Positions 25,210-36,467 of a DNA stretch of 64,000 nt are shown piece by piece. The notes under the pieces were generated by a model. That model was not told the DNA's origin. It searched no databases and saw nothing but the letters and a program-made list of their open reading frames with translations. Source of the DNA: Siphonodentalium dalli. Taxonomy: Eukaryota; Mollusca; Scaphopoda; Gadilida; Siphonodentaliidae. The stretch spans positions 181,200,011-181,264,010 of the forward strand of contig CP136064.1 of the NCBI GenBank assembly GCA_032622095.1. Reading direction: 5' to 3'. The position numbers and the translations under genes are program-made. How positions within the stretch are numbered: position 1 is the stretch's first letter; each line of letters begins with the position of its first letter.

Positions 25210-25620
25210 TGATGATCTGATGACCAAGGTGTAAGGTGTTTCGAAGGATTTAGCCATGTAAAGAGCAAAATTAAAGATGGCCACTGGTAGCCAAGTTTTT
25301 CAACGAATTTCTGACAAAATCGTTGGCTCCCATCTGGAAGTCACTCTGAATGTCCATATAAAGATTGGTGATGATCTGATGAGGGATGTGGTCTGTAGGG
25401 TGTGCCAAATGATTTAGTCGTGCATGCAAAGAGTAAAATACGAGATGGCTGCCATTTTTTTATTATCGAAAATCGTTAAAATTCAATAGCTCCCATCTAG
25501 AGGTAATCTTAAACATGCCTGCAACTTTTTAAAAACATTTATCCGATAAATTCGGGCTGCAAAGTGTGTCTATGAATTCAAATTTGAAATCCAAGATGGC
25601 TGGTTTCAAAACGCGAAAAA
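25210..25620 (+). repeat. Satellite array of the CATGGCCGCC family, right portion
   Basis: TGATGATCTGATGAGGGATG and AAATACGAGATGGCTGCCAT units continue the array broken at 23157. No element tail follows. Confidence 0.8.
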
Positions 25621-26395
25621 ATGTCATTATTGGAGAACTATCAATAATGAATATAAGAATAAAGATTATATTTTTCACCATGCATTTTCTTCTAAAATTA
25701 GTGGTGATGTTTTACGTATTTATTTATTGCATATTTACCCACTGCGAGTGCATTGTGTCCCTTTATGGCCGACTCGCATATATATAAGAGAATGCATTGG
25801 CCCCGTAGGTTTTTCGCAAAATTTCAGAAAGCTCCAGTCATGAAAGAGTTATGGGGTGTTTGTTGGAAATATCAGTTGGAAAATGTTTACCAGAGTAGCT
25901 AGGAGTGAAGTTGTAAATTTGATCTTTTCCGATGGTGTAGTTGTAATTTCAAAGTTGGACACCCAAAACGAATACATACATATATCTTTAATTGTCCTCC
26001 ATAAATGAAGGGTGGTGAAAGTGCCTGCATAATGTTGATTTTTGTTAATTTCTCGATGAAGTTTCATTCGGAATTCCTCAAAGCAAACTATCATGAACTA
26101 CGGCCATATAACGCATGCTTGCTATAATCATGATAATATCAATCTGTGTATTTGAAATTTGACACACGTCGATTAATTGTTCTATTATCAGTCTGTTTGA
26201 CAAATTGCTAATGGGCTTCGTCTGAGTAAACTTTCTGAGAGTCACGATGTCTCAACAAAAACAATCTTGTCGGCCGTTGATAATAGTTAACGAGAGAAGA
26301 TAGCACGTTTCGAGTCGTGACCCGAACTGCTCTTGATTATCCGTACAACAAACAGTCCATCAAACACGGATGATGGTTTCATAATCCGACCCGGG
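25621..26395. other. Mostly unrecognised; one piggyBac-type MITE right end
   Basis: ACTCGCATATATAAGAGAAT then GCATTGG at 25768-25801 and CCAGTCATGAAAGAGTTA at ~25836 form a solo right end with half of the 67-nt hairpin. The rest shows nothing. Confidence 0.6.
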
Positions 26396-26398
26396 CCT

Positions 26399-26560
26399 TT
26401 AACCCTTTCTATACTAAATGGATTCTCCCACTCAGTTATAAAAGTATACATTGAAATGGTCTATCGTTCATTTAGAGGCCTGAGGGGTGCTCAGACGACA
26501 GACAGATAAAAAGATAATACGAGTGCTGAATGTTTCATATTCATTGGTGGGAAATGTTCA
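26399..26560 (+). mobile_element. MITE end, TTAA-flanked (copy at 50738)
   Basis: TTTAACCCTTTCTATACTAA, GGATTCTCCCACTCAGTTAT and AAAGTATACATTGAAATG match the intronic copy base for base with few changes. Confidence 0.65.
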
Positions 26561-27180
26561 GATAATACATTCAACAAAATGTATCTTGTAATTTTTCATG
26601 CAGTCCTCCACAAATGGCTACATTGGTGATAACACTTTTGAATGAGAAGTTTTTGACTTACATCATTTAGTGTATAAAATCCGTTGAGCTATAGCCAATG
26701 GCGGATACAGGCGGGGGCGACCCCATCCCTTGGCATAAACTTAATATATGCATTTAGCATTTTTTGACGGCTTTCGTGTCACGCAAATTGTGTTATCGAA
26801 GGGGTCTGTGTTAAGCGTGGCAACGGGCTGTGAGGTTAAAGCATGCATGCAGATCTTATCAGGCGTATCTGTTACACATTGCACATGGTTATACTCAAGA
26901 GGCAATAAATCATTATCACTCAACCCCAACAAGACTGCCATCTCCAGACGGAGCTACCAGTATGCTAAGACCTTGGGCAGCGGAGTAATAAATACGCCCT
27001 TTCTTTAGATGCGACATGACCTCACAGATACATAATCAGATTAAATGGTTCCCATATCATCCACTGTGGTTACAACACCGTCACGGTAATTTCATCAAAA
27101 GCCGATTTAGTTATCCAAATTAGCTTATTACCAATAAATACTCACAATACCACTAACGATATCATATTTGCCGAAAAGGT
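26561..27180. other. No recognised feature
   Basis: Overlapping 66-86-codon frames at 26741-27008 on both strands have no known motif. Confidence 0.5.
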
Positions 27181-27318
27181 CCTATATAAATAAGGGGTCG
27201 TCCTGTTCACCCGGCGGCTATTGTTTCGGGTAGGTGTTGGGGCAGGTGTGATAATCCTCAACATCACAGAGCTGCCGACTATAGTTTTTATCATAATTGT
27301 TACTGGGAATTGGTGGCG

Positions 27319-27501
27319 ATGGCTAATTTCGACGGCGATGAGCGGCCGGACGATGAGGATAATTGGGGTTTTTGGAAAATTCAAAACTCGAGGAATACAG
27401 CGCGTAGAGGGCTCATTTTGGTGTCTAACGAAAGGCCGATATTCGCCCTATCCACACATATTAACCCCGCCACTGAACGGACACCGGAAGTTGCATTATG
27501 A
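27319..27501 (+). CDS. Possible small acidic open frame behind a TATA-like box (hypothetical)
   Basis: ATG at 27319 opens 60 codons beginning MANFDGDERPDDEDNWGFWK and ending TPEVAL. A TATA-like CCTATATAAATAAGG lies at 27179-27193, ~130 bp upstream, in a locally GC-richer stretch. The frame ends 93 bp before the stop of the convergent MULE-derived gene. It could be a real first exon, an accessory frame of the MULE element, or chance. No family is recognised and no splice donor stands out. Confidence 0.25.
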   Translation: MANFDGDERPDDEDNWGFWKIQNSRNTARRGLILVSNERPIFALSTHINPATERTPEVAL

Positions 27502-27593
27502 ACGAAGAAATGCACATGTGATATATTTCAACAAATTTATTAAATACTCAAGATATATATATAACAAATACTATCAATATAACATAACATGAA

Positions 27594-28718
27594 TTATAGC
27601 ACATTAATGTTTGATACTGAATCCATGTATTCGAGAATATCTATTTCGCCTGCGCCGAAAACTCTCTTGAAATGTCTGATGGAATTGTCAACTTTGCGAT
27701 ATCGCATCTTGCGTGGGCCAATCCTTCCACCCGCTCTCAATTGGATGACGGTTGCTTCCTGGTAAGCTTGCTCTTTCTTCAGGAAATCTATCAAACTGAA
27801 GATGTTCGGGTGTGAGCAAGATAACACCAACTGCAGTTTTCGGTGCCATCCTTCCACATGATTTGTCGTTCTTGGACCAATTGTGTCGTGGTGATTCCAT
27901 AGCTGGCGGCCATGGCTCCCTTCCACCCAGAGCTCGGTGATGTAATCCGTGAACTTTTCTAGATTTTCTCTGGTCGCGAATATCAGAATCTTTTCAGTCT
28001 CTCCGTCATCGGCTAGTAGGAAGTTGTGGTTGTTGGCTGTTGTTTTGTATACATCAGGAAGGTCGACTCCTGAACGATGAATTGGTAACTTTGGCTGGTT
28101 TTCGGCTCTGGCATGATACAATGCTGTTTTGACGCTGTAATATGTCGGGATTTTCGCTATAATTTCAGGGTCGGTCTCGTCTGCTCGAAGATCTGTTGGA
28201 GAGAAAAAATAGCATGGTTAAATTATAAACATTAATAGAGTTATTACTTGCTTAGTATTCTCTATTCTTTAATAATAATTATAATATATATAATATAACA
28301 TTACACCAGTTTTACTTTAGTTATTACTTGCTTAGTTTTCTTTCTGAATGCTAATATAAAGAGCGTTGCCAGATTAATGAGAATGCGAAATTAAATTTAC
28401 TCAGTACATACTTCCTATTTCTTCCTGTTATAGCGTTGTTACTGGCTTGTTACTTGTCTTAACAAGCTTTTTGAGGTCTGCAATCCAGGAATCTGCTGCT
28501 ACTTGGTTGAAATCAGGTTCGTGGTTATGGTTGCCGCTGTTGGATATCACCATATCGTTCTCATTGTTGGTGGTTGCACGGCAGTCTTTCTTACAACATC
28601 GCCAATGAATTCGACCATTTCTCCTTGATTAAACGGAGAATTTGTAGTCATCATATACCAGATACTTTCCACCTCTAGTATTTGGAATATAATTTACGTT
28701 CACTTGTGTGCTTGCCAT
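27594..28718 (-). pseudogene. MULE transposase-derived FLYWCH gene, two exons, catalytic core deleted, one in-frame stop
   Basis: Joined as complement(27594..28192, 28454..28718), 287 codons. Exon 1 encodes a FLYWCH zinc finger: RGGKYLVYDDYKF, then HWRCCKKDCRATT and NHNHEPD (C-x4-C and H-x-H ligands present). TAA at 28631-28629 (codon 30) interrupts it. The intron has donor GTAACA and acceptor CTCTCCAACAG with compatible phase 1. Exon 2 has DPEIIAKIPTYYSVKTALYH, FLLADDGETEKILIFATREN, then jumps at about residue 168 to ELWVEGSHGRQLWNHHDTIG, PRTTNHVEGWHRKL and FLKKEQAYQEA, the C-terminal part of animal MULE transposases. The DDE core that normally lies between is missing. An AATAAA (27541-27536) follows the stop by ~53 nt. 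Transposase function is lost; a DNA-binding derivative would need the stop to be absent or bypassed. Confidence 0.82.
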
Positions 28719-29005
28719 CGTGTTTATGTCAGACCAGGGAATCTAACAGTATATATATTCAGTAGTGAACTCTACTTAAAACACTGATAATAATTCATAA
28801 TACATCTTTACAAACAAATAATAAAACGTGTAAAATAAATAAACTGAATGTGGCTCACGCTATTAAACGTTATTCACCACCAACAGTTATGGACTGTGAC
28901 AACACTGGACCGCAGGTGTTTTGATATGGACTATAATCTCCGCCGGCCAAGTCGTTAATCTCTGCCTGCCGGGTAGACAGGATATACCCATAAATAACAA
29001 CGGTT
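28719..29005. other. No recognised feature
   Basis: Upstream flank of the MULE-derived gene, with TATATATA near 28751; no terminal repeat of the element identified. Confidence 0.5.
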
Positions 29006-29007
29006 TT

Positions 29008-30175
29008 AGCTGAACTTTACTTTGTAAAGTTTGATCCATTGCCGTGGGATGGCGTGCGTCCGTGCGTCTACAATTTCCTTTGGATCACCCGGCCTACAGG
29101 TCGCACCCCTCATCCGATCATCACCAAACTCACATGGATCTTCGGGTTGACCTTTTTTCGTTAAAAAACATGAATGCCAGCAGCCATTTTGGATTTAAAA
29201 TTTGAATCCATCGGCACATCCTGCAGCCCGCATTTATGGGAGAAATGTTTTGAAAATTTACAGGCATATTTAGGATCACCTCTCTAGATGGGAGCTATCG
29301 AATTTTAGCGATTTTCGATGAAAAACTTAAAAAACATGCTGCCGGCAGCCATCTTGGATTTTACTCTTTGCATGAATAAATCCTTTGTGACCACATCCCT
29401 CATCCGATCCTCACAAAACTCCATACGGATCTTTTGTGTGACGACTAGATGGGAGCCACCAATGTTTTCGTTGAAAATGTGGCCACCAGCAGCCATTTTG
29501 GATTTTACTCTTTGTATGATTAAATCCTTTGGCACACCCTACATTTGCAGGCAAGCTCAGGATCACCTCTAGATGGGAGCCATCGAATTTGAACAATTTT
29601 CGATAAAAAACATGGCCGCCGCCGGCAGCCATTTTGGATTTTACTCTTTGCATGACTAAATCCTTAGCACACCCTATAGGCTACATCCCTCAACACATCA
29701 TTACAAAACTTTATATGGATCTTCATGGTGACTTCTATATGGACGCCATCAAAAGTTTTCCGAAATTCTTAGAAAAATATGGCTGCCAGTTGCCATCTTG
29801 AATTTTACACTTTGCATGACTAAATCCTTCGGCACATCCTACGGGCCACATCCCTCATCCAATTGTCATCAAACTTCATATGGATCTTCAGGTCGACCTC
29901 TAAATTTGAGCCATAGATTATTTCCAAAATTCGTTATAAAACATGGCTGCCAGCAGTCATCTTGGATTTGAATCCATATGCATACCCTGTAGCCAACATT
30001 TATTGGTGAAATGTTTGAAATGAAAATAATTTCATCTACACAATACAAGACCTTTAGTGTAACTTTTTGGCTTTCCTTAATTCCTCTTTATCAGTCTATT
30101 CATTGCTCAGCCAAACATAAACTCATTCCCAAGTGAGCTACAGTGTCATTGACACTTTCGTTACTTGGCAGTTTG
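29008..30175 (-). mobile_element. Helentron/HINE-like element with tandem ~155-bp core, reverse orientation
   Basis: Reverse complement of the 47.6-kb element. It begins TTAGCTGAACTTTACTTTGT and GCGTGCGTCCGTGCGTCTAC (the 3' tail) and ends at ~30175 with GTGTCATTGACACTTTCG (the 5' block). Six core units, marked by GGCAGCCATTTTGGATTTTA, lie near 29186, 29345, 29493, 29625, 29790 and 29952. Small open frames inside come from the satellite and are not genes. Confidence 0.75.
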
Positions 30176-30510
30176 GTGATGGGCAAGTTTAGTTTATAAC
30201 TTCCATATAATATGGTGATTCCAAGTTCAATTTTATCAAAGATGTAAACAAATGGTATTCAATGAACGTGTAACCAGCATGGTGCCATATAACATGTCTG
30301 TTTGCACGAATAACACATGATTATATACCGAGATTATTATTTTTACAAGAATGTTGAAGATTCTAGTCTCAATGATGTTTCATAAGTTCATCAAGGATTA
30401 AACCTAATTTAATTCAGTTATACATATTTTGAACTGTTTTATTTCAAAATTCTTGAAGTTTACACATTGACCTCCAGTCTAGTTTTACTTATTATTTTGA
30501 TGAAAATATA
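30176..30510. other. No recognised feature
   Basis: AT-rich; nothing seen. Confidence 0.5.
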
Positions 30511-30514
30511 TATT

Positions 30515-31105
30515 ACTAGCAGGTGACCCGACTTCGTCCGGGCTTTGACCTTGAATTGACCATTTTGAAGGTCAGGTCGGGGTCACGATTTGACCCGTCC
30601 AAAACACTCCCCGGAGAAAATTACCCGTAGGTATCAAATTTCCTCGAAATCCGTCCAGCAGTTTTCCCGGCCATAGCTAACAGACAAACAAACAGACATC
30701 CCAAAATATATATTGGATCATTTGTGGGTACCCGTTTCAAGGTGAAGGTCACCTCGGGTGGAAAAACTGACCCGATGAAAATCTCCCCCATTCCTAGTAA
30801 CCCCTAAGTACGAATCACACAACACGCTCATGTCTGGACACAGACACAACACGCTCATGTCTGGACACATATACGCTCTTTATCAACGACACTGCGGATA
30901 CGAACGCTCTTTAACTATCACGCGATTAACCCATGAATTTCCATTGCGGTGTCGGGGGAATGGAGAAGGAGTGCTCTGACGTTCTCCAAAACGGCGGTAA
31001 ACACTGCCCGTGAGTTTTTAACCTTAGATTGGAAGTTTGAACTCAATCGGTCCAGCCGTTTCCCCGGCCATAGCTAACAGACAAACAGACACACATAAGT
31101 ACCAA
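30515..31105 (+). mobile_element. GGTCAAGGTCA-family dispersed element
   Basis: Head TACTAGCAGGTGACCCGACT, CGTCCGGGCTTTGACCTTGA; body CGTTTCAAGGTGAAGGTCAC; tail CGGCCATAGCTAACAGACAA with ACCAAAATATATAG. Same order as the forward half of the 10.4-kb pair. Confidence 0.78.
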
Positions 31106-31355
31106 AATATATAGTAGATTCCATATCACGCGAAGTTTTACTAAAAATGTTAATGTCGATTTATTTTCTTTTTAAACAGACAAATGTCTCAAATATAAAA
31201 CACCGTAGAGAGGTGACTGAACTATGTTGTGCAGTTGGATCACCGATAGGCACGGGGATGCCGGAAGGCAAGGGAGGGGAGAACATTTAAACGAGAGCAA
31301 TCGCTGAATATTTTGTAAACATTAGCCATTCAATGAAATTATTTTATTCACTTAA

Positions 31356-31642
31356 CCCTTTCAGTGCCAGGTTCGATTTTTGTATCAACCCATATACCCT
31401 GTGCCAATGCATTCTCTTATATATGCGAGTCGATCATAGGTCGCCTCGCATATATAAGAGAATGCATTGGCCTAACAATTTTTCATCATTTGTTATTATT
31501 TTTTACAATTTTTTACAATTTTAATATTTTTTAAAAAATCTTTTTTAAAAAAGAAGGTTTTTTTATTTTTTTTATTTTTTTAGGGCCGATTTTACAAACC
31601 GTAAATTAGGGCCGATGAGATCGGCCCCTGGCACTGAAAGGG
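31356..31642. mobile_element. 287-bp piggyBac-type MITE with TTAA duplication
   Basis: TTAA (31352-31355) then CCCTTTCAGTGCCAGG; CCTGGCACTGAAAGGG then TTAA (31643-31646). Perfect 16-bp TIRs starting CCC and TTAA target sites are the piggyBac signature. It holds one complete 67-nt hairpin (31404-31470). Confidence 0.93.
31404..31470. repeat. 67-nt conserved hairpin (copy 1)
   Basis: CCAATGCATTCTCTTATATA then TGCGAGTCGA, a 3-nt loop, and the complement. Stem ~32 bp with one mismatch. Both strands carry TATATAAGAG. Confidence 0.95.
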
Positions 31643-31649
31643 TTAACAG

Positions 31650-32688
31650 TCTCTTCCAAACACAGCTTATATAACGGTTATAATCAGATGATGTTACTTG
31701 GTTTGTTTGATATTAGCCCGAGGTAACCTCATATCAGTCTGATACTGATACCAAAGATCGAAGGCTGATATGAGGTTCCCGAGGGCTGATATCGGGCGCA
31801 GGGGTCTCGACTATGCGGGAGCTCATAGGTGTCGCTTGCTGCAACATCAGACGACTTCCTCGTCTTCCACGTGGCCATTCGTTATGCGTCTCTCTTCTTC
31901 CTGCATTGGTGGCGTATTCTTTTTGTGTTGAGACTTCCCAGCTGAGTTGGTTATCTCCAGTCCCCTCCCGGTAGAGAGCTCTGACAAGGGCTGTGCCGGA
32001 CCGGACCGGAGGTTCGAAATAAGCTGGAATCAGCCTTGGTGCGCAAGGAGCATCCCGTTCACTCACGGCGCAGCATGGTCGTTTCATATCAGCGGATTAT
32101 CGGTGGTATGTTCACGCATGCCATATGGATTACATTATATATCAATTCACAGAACCTTGGCGGAAATACCATTAATCTCTCTGACGTATGGCCATATAAC
32201 ATTTACAATATATTATGCTCGTTTCGTATGGTGATATATCACACATATTCTAAGTCCAACGAGTTATGTGGAAATCTATATATATGTATAGCATTACCGA
32301 AAATACCACAAACGTTCCGAACTTCCGAGGCAGCTGAAGGTCACTGAACATTTACATGTCTGCTGGGGCAAATAGCCCGAGTGTCAGTAAACTGCTGACC
32401 TGAAAAGCGTAATATTTGCGGCATGCGGTGAATATGAAAGGCGAATGTGTGACCGAGCCCAGTAATCGGCCATGCTGCGACTGGCTATTCATCATGTTGA
32501 CCAAATATTTGCTATCGTCAAACAATACGGTCGTCTCTCTTGTTAATTCACTCAAGCGTGGAGTGCTGTATCTGCTTGCAGCTAACTTTAATAACAAAAT
32601 TCTAAGTTATTTCCTTAGATTCCGGTCAATATACTGATAAGTTCCAGTGAAGAGCGGTTGTTTAAAAAAATCTATTTGAGTAAATAGA
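31650..32688. other. GC-richer stretch with long but unrecognised frames
   Basis: A 117-codon minus frame (31734-32087) and overlapping plus frames (31947-32347) lie in a locally GC-rich patch with an inverted TCAGCC/GGCTGA-type segment (31730-31790, TGATATGAGGTT on both strands). No domain is recognised and no splice sites are convincing, so no gene is called. Confidence 0.45.
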
Positions 32689-32690
32689 TT

Positions 32691-33136
32691 AAAGGCCCAC
32701 TTAATTTTCGAACCCCCAGATTACATTATACACAACATATCCCATATTATATACCATTTGGAAGAGGAACCAAAAAAATATATATTCCACCAGAATACGG
32801 AACAGCTGTGGCCTTGGAGTGTCCACCAATATTAGTGATAGAGATTCTCAGATTCATTCCAAGACCCCCCCCCCCCCCCCTTGTCAACCCAGAATGCATC
32901 AGAATTCAAACTAAGAGATAGAGTTATTCCCCTTCCATTAAGAATAATAGACTTTATAGTACGGTCTGGATCAAAATTAATCACAGAACACACATCAGTA
33001 CCTCGACAAAAACAATGTTCCCAGTTTATTCGACCGTATCAGTTGATAATACAATGTTTTGGAGCTTCCTCGTTCTAATGGTATGTCATATGGGATATGT
33101 TGTATATAATGTGATCTGGTGGTTCGAAAATTATGC
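32691..33136. mobile_element. MITE of the AAAGGCCCACTTAA family
   Basis: AAAGGCCCACTTAATTTTCG at the left, GATCTGGTGGTTCGAAAATT at the right. A 16-C run at 32865-32880. Confidence 0.87.
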
Positions 33137-34560
33137 AAAAATAGCTTCAATGAAACCGTGAAGCCTCGACATCAACACGAAAGCACACTGAGGTGACGAT
33201 TTCGGACTGGTGCACTTTCGCCGAATGCGCACCCGCCGTGTGGCTTGTTACCACAAAGGCAACGTATCATTTTGTGTTCTTTTATAAACCTTGATTGTAA
33301 CAGAATTACGAACCCCAAATGACAATTATTCTGATTGGCAATATTAAAAGCAATACTAAGATGACAATAAACTGATGATTGTAGTAAAATTAATCACACG
33401 TTCCACTCAGAGTGGTTTCGGATTTGTCAAGGTAAAAAGCACTGAAAATAATGGGGTTGGGAAAAGATACAGAGAATTGCAGGTTTATTGAATCCTGTGG
33501 ACCAAGAGGCGATTTACATATACAGGATGGCCTTTTATTGAGGGGGGATGTAATTTTCTTATATAAACTTCTCACATTTACACTTCCTGAGCTCAATTTC
33601 TGGCATGGTATATAGACTTTCTCTCGCTGGAAACGGAGCCTCGCGATTGCACACTGGACGATTCTGCGATTTCTGACGGATTTAGCAGGAGCGGTGCCCC
33701 CCCCCCCCAGTGGTTGTGGAGAACACACGAAACTTGTCAGTTGTACAGGGAAGTGGCGACAGAGGTTGGTTGGGGTGTCTATCCCCAACAATGTTAAATT
33801 TCCAACCGTTGGAAATTTCATTCCTGACACAACATTACTTTGGACACTTGTCACCAGATCTAGATGCAGGTTGGAATTGTTCTCATTGTTTGATTTTCCA
33901 GCCAGTAATTAGTGTATGAAATGGTCATTAGTTGGTAATTCCAAACCTTAGTTTGTGGTATATGTCTGTTAAACTGTTTTATTTTTCAGAGATGTGTGTG
34001 GTATATATGATATAAGAACCATATGTCAAAGCTTTACTTTCCGACTATTTAATGTACATTTTGTCTAAAAAGTGCATTTGTTTCTGCATAGTACATACGA
34101 GTAGCTGATAATCCATAGCTATCATATAATCTTACTATTTCTTGAATAAGAACTTAAGAAGAAACATATAGTTACGAACAAAGCAGGAGACAAAACCCAG
34201 GTTCGCGTGAGCTCGGTCAACCAGTCATCAGCCGAATTTGAAATCGACATGAGTTGGGACAGGTTGGGTGGTATTTTATGGATGGAATTTTGAAATGAAC
34301 ATGATGGAATTGACAATGAAATTGACAACCTTCAAGTCCGCCATTAACCGAAGTGCTCACCCAGCGTTATAATATAAATAATGGCTATTTTCAGTAAAAT
34401 TCTCCCCGTTATTAAACTCGAAGCACACAATTGTCTCCGTATTTAAAATTCTTTGTTATGGATCGTTTATATTCTGCAATAATTTGTACACAAGGAACGG
34501 ATTCTTATGCTTTATTGTGTTTTTTAAAGTCCGAGGTGGGGAAATCTCGGTTTGTTTACA
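33137..34560. other. No recognised feature
   Basis: A 154-codon minus frame (33390-33854) overlaps a C-run and short TTTCCAACCGTTGGAAA palindromes; no homology recognised. Nothing else seen. Confidence 0.5.
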
Positions 34561-34925
34561 TTATATGAATGTTCTGATGCCGATTACGGAATCATAATCA
34601 GAATCTAGATTACGACGAAATAACGATTACGGTCTGTTCGTTTATCGATTCTGGTCTGTTCGTTTGCCGAACCAAATGTACGGAGTGTAATCCGTTAACT
34701 GAATCTGGATTCTCCCACGAAATAACGACTCTTGAAGTATTTTCGGTATCGTCTAAAGTGGTTTATTACACCCTTAACATCTGAAGCAATTAGACATTTA
34801 TACCCTATAGTTGCATATTTTAACACCATGCAGTCATTATTTCGTGGGAGAATCTGGATTCAGAATCCGAAACCGATTACGAGGCGGGGCTAAATCGAGA
34901 TTGCACGGATTCTCATCAATGTTAC
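34561..34925. repeat. Inverted repeat region with ATAACGA/TCGTTAT motifs
   Basis: GGATTCTCCCACGAAATAAC near 34708 is inverted as TTATTTCGTGGGAGAATC near 34836; flanking CGATTACGG/CCGATTACG repeats suggest a small decayed TIR element. Confidence 0.6.
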
Positions 34926-35099
34926 ATGTATAGCGTGACGTCTTGGTGGAAATTAGTGCCAATCATATTTGTATCAGCTTTGGTGCTCATCCCTTCCACA
35001 TTAATGACTCGAACGTTGCCCCCTTTCCCATATCTAAACCACATCCACTAGAGTACTGATATCACGAAGATGATTACGTATATGTGTGGTGGTAATCGG

Positions 35100-36420
35100 C
35101 AACTAAACAAATTCTTATCAAATTTAATGCCTCACCCGTCTCTCACCCAAGCGACCCCTATTTAAATCACACGATTAAATTCCGCATATCATGGGGAAGA
35201 ATATGTATCAATTTGGAGGAATTGGGCGTTAAAATATGTTGGTGTCCTCTGTGCACTCCTGACCCAAAACAACACCATACCATGGAGATGATAGTGTATC
35301 AGTTTGAGGAAATCCCCATTTTTGCACCTGACACAAACAGCTTCTTTTTAGAAAAATTTAACCCACACCATTATCTTGCTCGTAATAAGTTACACTTGTT
35401 AGTCCGTTTGGTGCCATATAGATGGTCCACATGCTGGTATAATTATGTGACACAGGCAGACCCGACAGTCGCAAATGTAGGCACCAACCTTGACGTGTTC
35501 CACGGGCCACACAATTTGATTCCTTGTATAATTGGAGAATAATGTTTATGAATTTGGTGGAAATTTGCACTAAACATATTTCTATAGATGTTGTCCATAC
35601 TCGCCCTATCCTTGACTCAAGTGGCGCCACTATGACAGCTCTACTCATTATGAAGATGAATATATATAAAATTGGTGGAAATCGGCGACAAACAAATTCG
35701 TACCAATATAGTGCCCCCATCTCTAAAACAAACATCGCCAATTTGGCGTATTTTAACCACACGATTAGACTCCTGATATCATGGAGATGATTATTTAAAA
35801 GTTTGGTGGAGAAGAATTCGTATCCATCTGGTGGAAATCGGCGCTGATCCCCGTCATTGCACCCCTGACTCAAATGGCACCACTTATGCCATCTTTAAAT
35901 CACATTTTTAAATGACAATTTTGCCATATTTAAATCACACGATTAAATTTCTCGTGTTATGGAAAAGAATGGGTATCAATTTGGTGAAAATCGGCGTTAA
36001 AAAGTTTTATAAAATTTGATGCCCCTCTCCTTCCGGGCACCCCTGACTCAAATGGCGCCACTTTCGCCATCTTGAAATCACACGATTAGATTCCTCGTTT
36101 CATGGAGAAGAATGTGTATCAATTTTGTGGAAATCGGCGCTAAACAGGTTTATCAATTATTGTGCCCCTCCCCCTTCCGTGCACCCCTGACTCAAATGGC
36201 GCGACTTTTGACATCTATAAACCACACCATTAGATTCCTCAATTCATGGAGATGATTATGTATAAGTTTGGTGGAAATCTGCGACAATTTTGTTCTACTC
36301 CTCTCCATTTTGTGCCCTGACAACAGCGTCACTTTAGTAAATTCTAACCCGCACCATTATCTCTCTCGTAAAAAAGTACCCCAAATAGACCCCTCTGTTG
36401 TTATCTAGATGGTCGCCTGT
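35100..36420. repeat. Degenerate ~150-bp tandem array
   Basis: Units share CACACGATTAGATTCCTC, GGTGGAAATCGGCGCTAAAC and GCACCCCTGACTCAAATGGC; markers near 35169, 35510, 35758, 35935, 36077 and 36222. The 109- and 171-codon frames inside are array-derived. Confidence 0.75.
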
Positions 36421-36467
36421 GAATTTCTGTAGAACACAGACAGACAGACATTCGCAAATATATATAT

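Noticed and set aside
31734-32087. 117-codon minus frame in a GC-rich patch
   Set aside because: Arginine/serine-rich without motif; could be an exon but nothing supports it.
33390-33854. 154-codon minus frame
   Set aside because: No recognisable domain, crosses a C-run and short palindromes, no splice signals tying it to a gene.
35358-35873. 171-codon minus frame
   Set aside because: Entirely inside the degenerate ~150-bp array; composition follows the repeat.
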